From an uncultured Bdellovibrionales bacterium (GTDB lineage: Bacteria > Bdellovibrionota > Bdellovibrionia > Bdellovibrionales > UBA1609): a DNA stretch of 64,000 nucleotides. Of this stretch, positions 42,873-51,876 are shown in pieces (position 1 is the stretch's first letter; each line of letters starts with the position of its first letter). Position numbers and translations under genes: made by a program. The notes beneath the pieces were generated by a model that ran no database searches, was not told the origin of the DNA, and saw only the letters and a program-made list of their open reading frames with translations. Location: contig CAILEP010000016.1 in assembly GCA_903833275.1 (NCBI GenBank), positions 62,001 through 126,000 on the forward strand, in the 5' to 3' direction.

Positions 42873-44063
42873 ATGCACCCAATTGCCCGTACATCGCTTG
42901 AAATGAATATTGTGCAGACCACTTCGGGCCCTTACCTATCGGCGGGCCAGAATCAGTTTCGTTCACTGTGGACGCGCGATTTCTGTTTTTCGATTCGAGC
43001 GCTTTTCGAAATTAATCGCGCTGATGTGGTTAAGAATCACCTCACCCGGCTGATTGAATCGCGTCGAGAGATAGATGGGTTAGTCCCGCGGGTGCTTGAT
43101 TCGATTCAACCGCGCCTTCGTGTGTTGGCGGCTTGCGCTTTGCCGAATGCCGTTCGCGAAACTATTGCCCGCCCATTTATAAAACCGATCGCCGAGCCAA
43201 TATTGGCAGAGTACGTCGACGAGCATGGTTCTGAAGCCATCGATTCGAATCTGCTCGTTTTGCGCGGGGCCTTTCAATATTTTAGACAAACAGGTGACGA
43301 GCTTTGGTTGAGTCGCATGCGGCCGGCCCTCGAAGAGATTTGGGGCTACTATCGCCGCCGCCGTCGCGGGGTCAACGGGCCCATTCTTCAAGGGCCCTTT
43401 ACAGACTGGCAAGACAGCCTGAACCGTAGCGGGGCAACTCTCTACACCAACGTTTTGCTCTACAGCGTTTTGAAATCGGCCGCCGAGCTTCAACTCTTCG
43501 ATATGCGCCCGATCGACCCCGAAAACTTTCGCGCCCAAACGCTGGCCGAATTCTATTGGCCTGAGAAAAAACTCTGGCGGTCTGAAATCGATGTTGGGGG
43601 CAAGGCGCTCGATCGCCTGAGTCTCGATTATCACTTGCTCGGGCTTGAATGCGGATTCTTCGGCGAAACCCGCTCGTCCAAAAACAAAAAGAACGAAATT
43701 CAAGACGATGCGAAGTCGGTGTATGCGGCTCTTAAAAATTCTGAACTTTGGCTCAAAAGCCCACGCGGAGTGCCCGGCTTTAACTCTTCAGCCCACTACC
43801 CCGCTCGCGAGAAAACTTGGGCGGTGCGCCTGGCCGGCCTCGAGCGCTATCACGAAGATCTTTATTGGTCGTGGCTGATGTCATTCGCCGCCCGCATTGC
43901 CCTTCAAATGGGTGACACCGAAGAATCGGGCCGTATCTACGCCCAACTGCATTCGCTCTTCGAACGCGATCAATCTGTTTATGAAATCTACGACCCCAAA
44001 GATCTTCGGCCTTTCGCCAGCCGCCTTTACAACTCTGAGCACCCCTTCAGTTGGGGATGCTAA
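42873..44063 (+). CDS. Six-hairpin glycosidase (GH100/amylo-glucosidase-like)
   Basis: A 396-residue cytoplasmic-type protein (no signal peptide). SLWTRDFCFSIRALFE near residue 30 carries the WTRD segment of (alpha/alpha)6-barrel glycosidases such as GH100 invertases and glycogen-debranching glucosidases. AIDSNLLVLRGAFQYFRQTG, PILQGPFTDWQDSLNRSG and RYHEDLYWSWLMSFAA follow. It probably hydrolyses an alpha-glucoside or similar sugar; the specificity is uncertain. The last codon (Cys) and the stop abut the palindromic element, which extends from 44059. No ribosome site is clear at the start. Confidence 0.7.
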   Translation: MHPIARTSLEMNIVQTTSGPYLSAGQNQFRSLWTRDFCFSIRALFEINRADVVKNHLTRLIESRREIDGLVPRVLDSIQPRLRVLAACALPNAVRETIARPFIKPIAEPILAEYVDEHGSEAIDSNLLVLRGAFQYFRQTGDELWLSRMRPALEEIWGYYRRRRRGVNGPILQGPFTDWQDSLNRSGATLYTNVLLYSVLKSAAELQLFDMRPIDPENFRAQTLAEFYWPEKKLWRSEIDVGGKALDRLSLDYHLLGLECGFFGETRSSKNKKNEIQDDAKSVYAALKNSELWLKSPRGVPGFNSSAHYPAREKTWAVRLAGLERYHEDLYWSWLMSFAARIALQMGDTEESGRIYAQLHSLFERDQSVYEIYDPKDLRPFASRLYNSEHPFSWGC

Positions 44064-44147
44064 AAGGTACGCCGTAACTTTTTTCCACGGACGATGGGCT
44101 GCGAGGCCACAAAAACGGTGGAAAAAAGTTACGGCGTACCTTTTAGC
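44059..44147. repeat. Palindromic intergenic element, copy A
   Basis: Two 30-base arms (44059-44088 and 44118-44147), perfect reverse complements, are separated by a 29-base loop. The arm core is GGTACGCCGTAAC followed by TTTTTTCCAC. The left arm contains the glycosidase stop TAA; the right arm, read on the minus strand, encodes the last residues LKGTP and stop of the DUF3307 gene. It should act as a bidirectional terminator. Confidence 0.92.
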
Positions 44148-44518
44148 AAAACCCAGATTATATAAAAGCTGGTAAAGTGGTGGGCCATTTGATCGAAGCC
44201 GAGGGCATTCCAGTAGCTAGATTTGTTTCGGTCGTTGAAGCGGCCGAGATATTTGCGGCCGGCTTTAAGACGATCTAAGAAGAAGTGTATGACCATGTCG
44301 ACCCCGGCCAGCCACCAAAGGTGAGGGTTTACGACAAGCACGATCAGAAGTGTCATGGCGCCGTGAACCGAACAGTGACAGGCTAAGGGCAGAAAGAACT
44401 CCCACCCGTCGGCGATCTTGTTGAGCATCCATCGCACTTGCAACGGAAAGTCGCCCAGGTAGTGTTTTACCTGAAAGACCACGAGTAGAATGAAAACATG
44501 CTGTAAATCGGTCGTCAT
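44129..44518 (-). CDS. DUF3307 family membrane protein
   Basis: A 129-residue protein with three to four hydrophobic segments. Family-typical sequence includes KHYLGDFPLQVRWMLN (H-x-x-x-D), HCSVHGAMTLLIVL, HFFLDRLKAGRKYL and NALGFDQMAHH. DUF3307 proteins are small integral membrane proteins of unknown role with conserved His and Asp. The final residues LKGTP are encoded by the palindromic element, so the native C-terminus was probably altered when the element arrived. Confidence 0.8.
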   Translation of the reverse strand: MTTDLQHVFILLVVFQVKHYLGDFPLQVRWMLNKIADGWEFFLPLACHCSVHGAMTLLIVLVVNPHLWWLAGVDMVIHFFLDRLKAGRKYLGRFNDRNKSSYWNALGFDQMAHHFTSFYIIWVLLKGTP

Positions 44519-44646
44519 ATATCTACAAAATTATAGACACGGCGCGAACGAAACAATAAAGATAAACCATTGCGAGTGACAATTTACGATCAAAGGCTAG
44601 ATAGACCAAAGTAACCTTGCCCGCCACCAACATAGAGAACCCTTCA

Positions 44647-45441
44647 GTGACCACGAAAAAAAACAACGAAAACCCGCTGATTGTTCTACTCTGCAACATC
44701 GTTTTGCCCGTCATGATCTTGCATCAAGGTGCCAAACGACTCGGTGAAAACGGCCCGATCATTGCACTCTTATGCGCACTCGCCATCCCCCTCGCCTACG
44801 GCCTCTACGATTATCGCCGGCGCCACAAACCGAACTTCGTCTCAATTGTCGGCCTGCTCAACGTTTCAATCACGGGCAGTTTCGCGGTCATGCATCTCGA
44901 GGGCGACTGGTTCTCGTACAAAGAAGCCTGTTTTCCGTTTCTCATCGGGGCCGCCATCGCGTTAATGAATCGCTATGGCCAGCCGTTTCTCTTCACGCTC
45001 TTCTGGAATGACAACCTCTTTCAAATCGAAAAAATCGAAGCCCGCCTCGCCGAACGCCAGAACCGGCACGAGTTGCACCACCTTTTCAAACGAGCCTCTG
45101 ACCTTTTCTCACTGTCTTTTTTCTTTAGCGGAGTCGGCAATTTCACCCTCGCCCGCCGCATCTTTTTACCCATCGATATGGCGCTCGATAAGTCAGCCCA
45201 CGCCCAAGCCCTCAACGCCCAAATCGCCCGCATGACTTGGCAGGGTTATACGATGATTGCCATACCCATGATGGTTTTCATGGGCTTTGTGCTTTGGTAT
45301 TTGATCAATGGGCTTAAAAAGTGCACCGGCTTTACGACCGACGATTTGCTGTCGGCGGATGCAAAAACAACGGACGCCAAAGCCGCAGATGCGAAAGCCG
45401 CCGGCGTTAAATCAACCACCAAACACGACCCAAAAGCCTAA
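44647..45441 (+). CDS. VC0807-type polytopic membrane protein
   Basis: The start is uncertain: GTG at 44647 (product begins MTTKKNNENPLIVLLCNIV) is preferred to TTG at 44617. The protein has about six hydrophobic segments with the VC0807-family pattern ENPLIVLLCNIVLPVMIL, AYGLYDYRRRHKPNFVSIVG, GSFAVMHLEGDWFSYKEA and FPFLIGAAIALMN. The tail carries short Ala/Lys/Asp repeats (TTDAKAADAKAAG). The function of the family is unknown; some members are called intracellular septation-like. It stands alone between convergent minus genes. Confidence 0.75.
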   Translation: MTTKKNNENPLIVLLCNIVLPVMILHQGAKRLGENGPIIALLCALAIPLAYGLYDYRRRHKPNFVSIVGLLNVSITGSFAVMHLEGDWFSYKEACFPFLIGAAIALMNRYGQPFLFTLFWNDNLFQIEKIEARLAERQNRHELHHLFKRASDLFSLSFFFSGVGNFTLARRIFLPIDMALDKSAHAQALNAQIARMTWQGYTMIAIPMMVFMGFVLWYLINGLKKCTGFTTDDLLSADAKTTDAKAADAKAAGVKSTTKHDPKA

Positions 45442-45479
45442 GACCAACTGGTGGCCTAGAGCCAACGCCGAGCTCGAGC

Positions 45480-46556
45480 TTAGAGCTTCGGCGGGGTTTG
45501 CGCGCGCTCAACAATTTTAGTAAATGCCGACACCGCTGCTCGTGACATCACTTCGCTGATTTTTTCAGCGAACGTTTTCTTCGGTTCAATTTTAAGTGAA
45601 AACATACGCGCAGTTTCGTGGCGGCTCATTAGATACTCATCACTTGTCATCAATTCATCAACCAGATTCAATTCTTTCGCGCGCACGCCAAACCAATATT
45701 CGCCAGTGGCGACATTAGAAAGCTGTACCTGCGGGCGATTTTGCAAAACAAAATCTTTAAACAATGTGTGCGTGTCTTCGATTTGCTCGCGAAATTTGGC
45801 GCGGCCTTTTTCGGTGATTTCACCAAGCACGCTCACAGTGCGCTTGTATTCTCCCGCTGAAATCTCTTCGTAATCAACGTCATACTTTTTCAACAGCCGA
45901 TTGAAGTTTGGCACCTGGGCAATAACCCCAATCGAGCCAATAATCGCAAAAGGCGCCGATAGTATTTTATCGGCCGTGCAGGCCATCATATAGCCGCCAC
46001 TTGCTGCCACTTTATCTACAGAGGCGACGACGCGCACTCCGGCTTTTTTCAATCGCAATAATTGCGCCGCAGCCAAACCATAACCGTGCACAGTGCCGCC
46101 GGGGCTTTCAATGACCACCAAAACTTCATCGCCCGCTTTCGCCACGGTCAAAACAGCCGTGATTTCATCGCGCAACTGCTCAACTTGCGACGCTTCAACA
46201 TCGCCTTCAAACCGCAAAACAAAAATTTGCGGAGTCACGACCGCCGCCACTTTGCCGTCACCTTTGTCGGCAGCCTCTTCTGCGGCCTTTTCGGCTGCTT
46301 TTTCTGCCGCTTTTTTGGCGGCGTCTTTCTCTTTATTTTTCTTCTCGAGTTCTTTGAGCGCTTTTTTGTCGAGAACGACACCTGAAAGCATGTCGCCAAG
46401 ATCATCAAGTTTGGCGTTGATGTCGTCGATTTGAAAATCAGGCTTAAGTTTGTTGCGAGCGGCAAGGGCCACCAGCAAAATCGCGAGGCCCGCGATAAAT
46501 ACGAAAACCACCACCACTTTGCCGAAGAAAACACCGAATTCGATCAAATGTTCCAT
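45480..46556 (-). CDS. sohB: Inner-membrane protease SohB (peptidase family S49)
   Basis: The start at 46556 (MEHLIEFGVFFGKVVVV) is chosen because the upstream residues of a longer frame are not membrane-like. The 358-residue protein has a membrane helix at about residues 10-35. A charged Lys/Glu/Ala-rich coiled region spans about 65-110 (KEKDAAKKAAEKAAEK), and the S49 domain follows. The catalytic Ser is in DKVAASGGYMMACTADKI (about 195) and the Lys in ISAGEYKRTVSVLGE (about 250). SohB-type signal-peptide-peptidase relatives degrade membrane or signal peptides. The Ala/Lys region is longer than usual. Confidence 0.92.
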   Translation of the reverse strand: MEHLIEFGVFFGKVVVVFVFIAGLAILLVALAARNKLKPDFQIDDINAKLDDLGDMLSGVVLDKKALKELEKKNKEKDAAKKAAEKAAEKAAEEAADKGDGKVAAVVTPQIFVLRFEGDVEASQVEQLRDEITAVLTVAKAGDEVLVVIESPGGTVHGYGLAAAQLLRLKKAGVRVVASVDKVAASGGYMMACTADKILSAPFAIIGSIGVIAQVPNFNRLLKKYDVDYEEISAGEYKRTVSVLGEITEKGRAKFREQIEDTHTLFKDFVLQNRPQVQLSNVATGEYWFGVRAKELNLVDELMTSDEYLMSRHETARMFSLKIEPKKTFAEKISEVMSRAAVSAFTKIVERAQTPPKL

Positions 46557-46654
46557 ATAATACACCCCAAATGTAACCTTGAAGGTGCGCAGTGTAGGAT
46601 CAAGGTCGAGGCAAATCAAGCGCGATTTGGCGCCCTCACCCTTCTGGGGGCATA

Positions 46655-47158
46655 ATGAGAGAACATATGCGCATCACGACAATATCGATTCGCCATAACC
46701 ATTTTCGCATTGCCCTTAGCGCCATCGCGCTTTTGGTTTTTCTGTTATGCAGTTTCTTTTCGCGTACGGGCCGTGCGGACACCAATTCAACAAGCGACGA
46801 ATTCAGCATCAAGCGCGATTATATGCATAAACGCGTCAATGATTTCTACGACCGCCAAGATGCGCTGGATAAGCAAGATCGCGATCGCGAGTCGGCAGCG
46901 GACGAAATACGTGATCAGAGAGTAGAACAGGCCAAAAAAAATGAGCTCGCTCGTCAACAATTTTCAAAAGAGCGACGAGAAAAGCCGCCAGAAGACCTCA
47001 AGAACTGGCAAAGAGAATTGGATGCGCGTCTCGCGCAACGAGAGCTCGAGCGCCAAGAGTTCGTCAAACGCCGCGACGAATACAATCGCGAAAGTCGCAA
47101 TTTCGATACAATCCCGCCTGAAGAAGAACTTGGGCTCGAATCAGAAGACAATCACTGA
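46655..47158 (+). CDS. Exported charged coiled-coil protein of unknown function
   Basis: A 167-residue protein with a signal or anchor at about residues 18-38 (LSAIALLVFLLCSFF). The rest is dense in Arg, Lys, Glu, Gln and Asp (RQDALDKQDRDRESAADEIR, ELARQQFSKERREK), probably long helices or a coiled coil in the periplasm. No family is recognised. It is transcribed divergently from sohB; its stop overlaps the stop of the convergent AsmA-like gene by 7 bases. Confidence 0.6.
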   Translation: MREHMRITTISIRHNHFRIALSAIALLVFLLCSFFSRTGRADTNSTSDEFSIKRDYMHKRVNDFYDRQDALDKQDRDRESAADEIRDQRVEQAKKNELARQQFSKERREKPPEDLKNWQRELDARLAQRELERQEFVKRRDEYNRESRNFDTIPPEEELGLESEDNH

Positions 47159-49050
47159 ACTTCGAGCTGAGGCTCTACGAAGTTGCCGGTAAGACCCCAT
47201 GTTAGATGTGAATTTTTATTATAATCGGCCGAAACCGAGCCGGTCAGATGCATTTTTGAATCCCACTCGCCCTCTGAAACTATAAATGTTTTCGAGTCAG
47301 GTACGCTGGCGCGAAATTTTTGCCAACGACCGGTGCCGTCCGTCCATATCGATTCGGCACTCAGATGGCGAAAAACAATTTCACGAGGGTGCGGCTCAAT
47401 AGGGGCACCAATTGTATTCACCATCCGCAACCATTTGCTTTCGGGCCTGACCGCAAAACGTTCGGCTGTTGGTTGAAACGACCAGGAGTGATTTTCAAAC
47501 TGCACGGCAGAGGCGATATTTTGCATCTCCCAATAATGAGTTTCAAGGCCCGAGAGTTTTACGTGGCCATTGAACTTTACAAGCTCCGTGGCCAGCATAT
47601 TGCCATCGCCGACAAGTGACGCCTCGGGCACCAGCCCACCCCAAACCACACGCTGCACGGGCGAGGCTAAAATAATTTTTGAGAAATCGAGATGAAAGTG
47701 ACCTTCGCCACTCAGGTTCATAGCGAGACTCAGGCCGCCCTGCACTTCGCCATTGTCGATCGTGATTCGCTTGGCTTCGCCGGTAAATTGATCATTCGAA
47801 AACTTAAGGTCAAGGGTCGCGGCTTTAATTCGCTGTTTAATTCGGTCGCGTGAACTGACCAGATAAACTTCGAGATCGTGCAATTGCCCGCGCAACGAAA
47901 AATCATTGGGTGCTTGCAAAATAAAATCGCCGCTGAAGCGACCAAATTGCGAAACAACCCCCCAGGTTGAAGCCCAACCAAAACTTTGCAGCCAACCCAA
48001 AACATCGACATCCACCATTGATAAAGTGACCGGTAAGGGTTGCTCCAGTTTGATAGAGCTTGTGCGAACTTCCCACCGGCCGAGGTCACCGTAGAGTTTG
48101 CAGCCGTTTATATTAATCGGCAATTTTGCGACCGAGCGGATGTCACCTTTGTATTGTAATGCGCAGGTCATCCACTCGTCTTTCAATTTTGGCTCAAACG
48201 CGGCGAAAGCCCCCCAATGTCGGGCCAGAGCCAGAGCACTTTGCACCGGGACATCGGTCATATTTGTGTCGACCGTAAGCTGGCCGGTGTTGACATGCCA
48301 ATCGGCCCCAAACGAAAGCTGCCCCTCTTTAACGTGGCTGTGAGCTTTTAAATCTAAACTGTCGGCATTAACGCGCCCAATGAAATCAAACGCAGCCACG
48401 TCAACTGGCCCCAACCATTTGGTGCCCAAGTAAAATCGCCCGCTTAAATTACTGCGCTTTTTATCGCCCTCAAAATTCATTTCGAAATCTTCGACACGAA
48501 ACCATTCTTCAGAACCCTTGACGATCTCGAGACGATCGACAGTGAGGGCCTCGAGATAGTTGGCGGTGCGTACGACCTCAATACTCCAACGTTGCTGAAA
48601 AAATCTTTCAAGCGGAGCAATCTCATCAACTAGCGCATCTTCATGCGCCGCCTCGGGCGACTCGCAAGTCGCGTCTCGCCAAAGCCACTTCACACGCTCA
48701 GCATGAATATCGCCGAATAGAACTTTGCGACCCAAAAATGGCAAAATCTGTAGCGGGACCACCATATGATCGGCCTCAATAACCGAATTGGTGACGCAGG
48801 GATTTTTGGCTTTGATAACAAGATTATTAAGCTCAACCGCGAGAATCGGCCTCAACCCGTCTGCCATACGCAATCGCGCCGACGAAAAGGTGATCGAAAA
48901 TTTAGGTTGATTTTGTTCGAGGAGACTTTCGACAAATTCAGTCACACGTTCAGGTGAGAACAGAACGCGAATGGCCCCGCCCAAAAAAGAACTAATCAAA
49001 ACGCCAATTAAAACAAATAACCAGCCGCGATTAGGGGCCACGTGCCTCAC
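47152..49050 (-). CDS. AsmA-like large periplasmic protein
   Basis: A 632-residue protein with an N-terminal hydrophobic helix (about residues 10-30, WLFVLIGVLISSFLGGAI) followed by a long repetitive beta-rich region (FSITFSSARLRMADGLRPIL, FGDIHAERVKWLWRD, GRFSGDFILQAPNDFSLRG). This layout resembles AsmA/TamB-type proteins that bridge the envelope and move lipids; the identification is by overall pattern only. The start is GTG at 49050; a GTG four codons on is an alternative. GreA ends 45 bases upstream, with a tandem repeat between the two genes. Confidence 0.6.
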   Translation of the reverse strand: MRHVAPNRGWLFVLIGVLISSFLGGAIRVLFSPERVTEFVESLLEQNQPKFSITFSSARLRMADGLRPILAVELNNLVIKAKNPCVTNSVIEADHMVVPLQILPFLGRKVLFGDIHAERVKWLWRDATCESPEAAHEDALVDEIAPLERFFQQRWSIEVVRTANYLEALTVDRLEIVKGSEEWFRVEDFEMNFEGDKKRSNLSGRFYLGTKWLGPVDVAAFDFIGRVNADSLDLKAHSHVKEGQLSFGADWHVNTGQLTVDTNMTDVPVQSALALARHWGAFAAFEPKLKDEWMTCALQYKGDIRSVAKLPININGCKLYGDLGRWEVRTSSIKLEQPLPVTLSMVDVDVLGWLQSFGWASTWGVVSQFGRFSGDFILQAPNDFSLRGQLHDLEVYLVSSRDRIKQRIKAATLDLKFSNDQFTGEAKRITIDNGEVQGGLSLAMNLSGEGHFHLDFSKIILASPVQRVVWGGLVPEASLVGDGNMLATELVKFNGHVKLSGLETHYWEMQNIASAVQFENHSWSFQPTAERFAVRPESKWLRMVNTIGAPIEPHPREIVFRHLSAESIWTDGTGRWQKFRASVPDSKTFIVSEGEWDSKMHLTGSVSADYNKNSHLTWGLTGNFVEPQLEVQ

Positions 49051-49054
49051 CTGT

Positions 49055-49102
49055 CGAGTCAGCGATCACTCGCTTGCTTAACTTCGAGTCAGCGATCACT
49101 CG
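49055..49102. repeat. 30-bp-period tandem repeat around the greA stop
   Basis: CGAGTCAGCGATCACTCG occurs at 49055-49072 and 49085-49102, followed both times by a sequence ending in TTAACTT. Each unit is itself an inverted repeat (CGAGT/ACTCG). The greA stop (49096-49098) lies in the second copy, so the outer copy looks like a duplication of the end of the gene; it may also form a hairpin at the end of the greA transcript. Confidence 0.85.
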
Positions 49103-49575
49103 AAGCTAATTTGTTTAACTTCGTATTCTTTCTCGCCCTTTGGGCTTTTGAACTCGATCAAGTCGCCTTTTTTCTTACCGATCATGGCTCGCGCAAGAGG
49201 CGAAAAAACCGAGATGCGCCCTGATAATACATCAGATTCGTCTTCACCGACAATCTGGTAACTAACTTCATCATCAGATTCTAAATCAAGCAGCACAACT
49301 TTGGCGCCGAACACGACTCGATCTGATTTTAGTCGAGTGATGTCGATAACCTCAGCATTGGCAATTTTGGATTGGATGTCGTTGATACGCGCCTCACAAA
49401 AACCCTGACGCTCTTTTGCTGCATCATAGTCCGCATTTTCTGATAGGTCGCCGTTGGCGCGGGCCTCTTCTATGGCCTTGATGATCGCCGGGCGCTCAAC
49501 TGAGAGCAGATGGTGAAGCTCTTTCTCAAGCTTCAACTTACCCTGGGTCGTCATTGGTTGTCGTTCACTAGTCAT
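49096..49575 (-). CDS. greA: Transcription elongation factor GreA
   Basis: Rescues arrested RNA polymerase by stimulating transcript cleavage. A 159-residue protein. The N-terminal coiled coil carries EARANGDLSENADYDAAKERQ, whose acidic tip residues (D, E) drive cleavage. The C-terminal domain shows VVFGAKVVLLDLESDDE, YQIVGEDES and SPLARAMIGKKKGD. GAGAGGTGACC precedes the ATG, which supports the longest start. The length is normal. Confidence 0.95.
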   Translation of the reverse strand: MTSERQPMTTQGKLKLEKELHHLLSVERPAIIKAIEEARANGDLSENADYDAAKERQGFCEARINDIQSKIANAEVIDITRLKSDRVVFGAKVVLLDLESDDEVSYQIVGEDESDVLSGRISVFSPLARAMIGKKKGDLIEFKSPKGEKEYEVKQISFE

Positions 49576-49716
49576 TGGTCACCTCTCACAGTCTCTTCAA
49601 AGAATCTAACGCTACAAAACGGAAGCGTGACATTATAGTGAAACAGCTAGCCCAGACAACAATTAAATAAAAATACCTTAACCCCTTAATATAATTGGCC
49701 GATTATAAATGCTGAT

Positions 49717-50727
49717 ATGGTATCAACTGCACGATTTAACAACTTAAACGTCTCGGGCATCGCCAAAAAGATTCAGAATGCCAAGTCGATCATCCTTAGC
49801 ACGCATAAACAGTGTGATGGGGACGGCCTTGGCGCGATGCTTGGTCTCTACCACGCGCTGAAGAAATTCGGTCGTCAGGTGCGGGTTATTGCGGTTGATG
49901 AGGTGCCGAAAAAGTACAAATTTCTCGAACCCCATGTTTACCTCGAAACCTTCGACAAGTTGCATACTCCCCTTGCGGCCACCGATCTATGCATGATTTT
50001 CGACACCAATGATCGCCGACTTGTTGAACCGCTTTACTCCGAATTAGAGAAGAACTGCCGCGAAATTCTGTTCGTCGACCATCACCCCATACTCAATCAG
50101 GGCCCCGAACCGACCCCCGGCTCGTTTATCGACACCTCCGCCGCGAGCACCGGCGAAATCGCCTATTTTTTGATTAAGCAATTGGGCATTCGCCTCGACG
50201 AGAAAATCGCGCGCGCACTCTACACATCGTTGGCGTTTGACACTCAGATTTTTCGCTTCGTGAAGAACTCGGGCAATACCCATTTAATTTGCGCCGAACT
50301 GCTGGAGTACGAGCGTCAGGCCGATCGAATTCACCGCTCGTTATTTGCCAATTACACTCGCAAAAAGGTCACTTATTTGGGCAAGGTTTTAAGCGAAGTC
50401 GAATACCTCGCCGAAGACCGCATCGCGCTTTTGAGTCTATCGCTCAAAGATCTTCAAGATCACGGCCTCGATATGGATGATTCGCGCGACGTTATCGACA
50501 TGGTGATGAGCATTGAGACTGTGGTGGCGGCGGCGATTTTTCGCGAAGACGGCCCCGATCTTTACAAGATGAGCCTGCGCTCTAAGGGTTCACTCGAAAT
50601 TCTCAGTATTGCCGAAAACTTCGGCGGCGGCGGGCACATGTTCGCTGCAGGCGCCTTGATCCGCGGCACCTACAAAGACATCCGCGAGCGCGTCGTCGAA
50701 CAAATTCTCGCCCGCCTCGATAAATAA
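49717..50727 (+). CDS. DHH-family phosphoesterase (NrnA-like oligoribonuclease/pAp phosphatase)
   Basis: A 336-residue cytoplasmic protein with the DHH motif set: HKQCDGDGLGAMLGLYHAL (first metal motif in the form CDGDG), CMIFDTNDRRLVEPL, EILFVDHHPILN (DHH) and SIAENFGGGGHMFAAGA (DHHA1 substrate loop). NrnA-like enzymes degrade nanoRNA and 3'-phosphoadenosine phosphate with Mn. The stop TAA lies at the left end of palindromic copy B. No clear ribosome site at the ATG; the start is tentative. Confidence 0.88.
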   Translation: MVSTARFNNLNVSGIAKKIQNAKSIILSTHKQCDGDGLGAMLGLYHALKKFGRQVRVIAVDEVPKKYKFLEPHVYLETFDKLHTPLAATDLCMIFDTNDRRLVEPLYSELEKNCREILFVDHHPILNQGPEPTPGSFIDTSAASTGEIAYFLIKQLGIRLDEKIARALYTSLAFDTQIFRFVKNSGNTHLICAELLEYERQADRIHRSLFANYTRKKVTYLGKVLSEVEYLAEDRIALLSLSLKDLQDHGLDMDDSRDVIDMVMSIETVVAAAIFREDGPDLYKMSLRSKGSLEILSIAENFGGGGHMFAAGALIRGTYKDIRERVVEQILARLDK

Positions 50728-50813
50728 AAGGTACGCCGTAACTTTTTTCCACCACCAATAGAAATGGCGCAGCCCCACCTTTATCGTGGAAAAAAGTTAC
50801 GGCGTACCTTTTA
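50725..50813. repeat. Palindromic intergenic element, copy B
   Basis: Two 28-base arms (50725-50752, 50786-50813), perfect reverse complements, flank a 33-base loop of unique sequence. The left arm begins with the DHH stop codon. The right arm carries, on the minus strand, the codons for LKGTP and stop of the [2Fe-2S] protein. It separates two convergent genes as a bidirectional terminator. Confidence 0.92.
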
Positions 50814-51231
50814 ACCGGTAATTAATCATGGCTTCGACATCGGGGCGGCAGGTGCCGCAGGCCGTGCTGGCGGCGGTTAAATCGCTGACTTCGCGGGGCG
50901 TGTGCGCGCCGGTGCAGATCGCCAGATCGACAACTTGGGTGGGCACCGCCCGGCAATGGCAGATTTCGTCGTCTTTGTAGGGCGGAGACCACTCCCCCTT
51001 GAGCCTGAGAACGAGTTCGCGCAGCATAATGGCCTGCGCGCTCACCCCTTGCGGCAGAGGCAGAGCACTCAGTGGGCCGCGCAACTTCATTCGAAATTCG
51101 CTGACAGCCTGAATAAAATCGGGCCCGCCGATACCAAGCAGCTCGGCGCGAACGATATTATTTTTCTGATCAAGCTCAACGCGCGCCTTGAGTTCTTCGC
51201 GGCCGGGCCAGGCGATATGGACTTCCATCAA
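50797..51231 (-). CDS. [2Fe-2S]-binding BFD-like domain protein
   Basis: A 144-residue protein. The first 75 residues (EVHIAWPGREELKARVELDQ...) resemble an iron-sulfur scaffold or NifU-like region; a BFD-type [2Fe-2S] domain follows, with EICHCRAV and, 30 residues on, STACGTCRPDVEAMINY (CxC then CxxC). BFD domains bind a [2Fe-2S] cluster and often help iron storage or Fe-S assembly. The C-terminus LKGTP is encoded by the palindromic element, so the native end is probably replaced. No operon partner. Confidence 0.75.
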   Translation of the reverse strand: MMEVHIAWPGREELKARVELDQKNNIVRAELLGIGGPDFIQAVSEFRMKLRGPLSALPLPQGVSAQAIMLRELVLRLKGEWSPPYKDDEICHCRAVPTQVVDLAICTGAHTPREVSDLTAASTACGTCRPDVEAMINYRLKGTP

Positions 51232-51420
51232 CGGCTTATCGGCATAGCCATCGCGGCAGTAAAACCGGTGGCAGTAAAACGGGGCCTCTAATCGAAGGTG
51301 GGCCGGCGGAATGAGGGCCGACGTTAGACCAGTTGCCCAACTTCGGCAGCCCCCTTTTCATTTTTTCAAACTGCCCCAGGCTCTATTTTAGAGCCCCATC
51401 GAGTCGTATATACTGCCCAA

Positions 51421-51876
51421 ATGAACACCCAAATTACCGCCTTGGCGCTTTTGCTCACGATCATTTTTTCGGCCAACCCAGCGCACGCCCGAACGCGTGG
51501 CAGCGAACCCACTGAAGCCGTGCCTTTTGCCTCAAGCGCCGACGGCAATATACTTATGTCCTTCACTACCGACGGTTGCTCTGATTTTGACGAAGACCTT
51601 TTCAAGGCCGGTGACCTCATTCATTTATGCTGCGTGCAACACGATTCGCGCTACTTGCTTGGCGGAACAGCTTCAGACCGCCTCGATGCCGACCGACAAT
51701 TGCGCGCCTGCGTTTCGAAAGTACAAGGCCCAGTCGTCGCGGCTGCGATGTACCGAGCCGTGCGAATATTCGGCCGCCCCGGCACCGGAAAGTCTTATCA
51801 ATGGGGATACGGCTGGCAAACCAACCCCGGATATAAAAGGTACGCCGTAACTTTTTTCCACTTCCGACCGAGTTAG
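51421..51876 (+). CDS. Exported phospholipase A2-like protein with element-derived tail
   Basis: A 151-residue protein with a signal peptide (about residues 1-23, ending NPAHAR). A compact domain follows with TDGCSDFDEDLF, LIHLCCVQHDSRYLLGGT (the CCxxHDxxY phospholipase A2 signature with catalytic His-Asp) and YQWGYGWQTNPGY. This is a bacterial PLA2-like family, probably lipid-hydrolysing outside the cytoplasm. The final KRYAVTFFHFRPS is read through palindromic copy C; the domain proper ends near NPGY. Without the element the gene would have ended elsewhere. Confidence 0.7.
   Translation: MNTQITALALLLTIIFSANPAHARTRGSEPTEAVPFASSADGNILMSFTTDGCSDFDEDLFKAGDLIHLCCVQHDSRYLLGGTASDRLDADRQLRACVSKVQGPVVAAAMYRAVRIFGRPGTGKSYQWGYGWQTNPGYKRYAVTFFHFRPS

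Noticed and set aside
43080-43703. 207-residue minus-strand frame opposite the glycosidase
   Set aside because: Shadow of the plus-strand gene, which shows conserved glycosidase segments.
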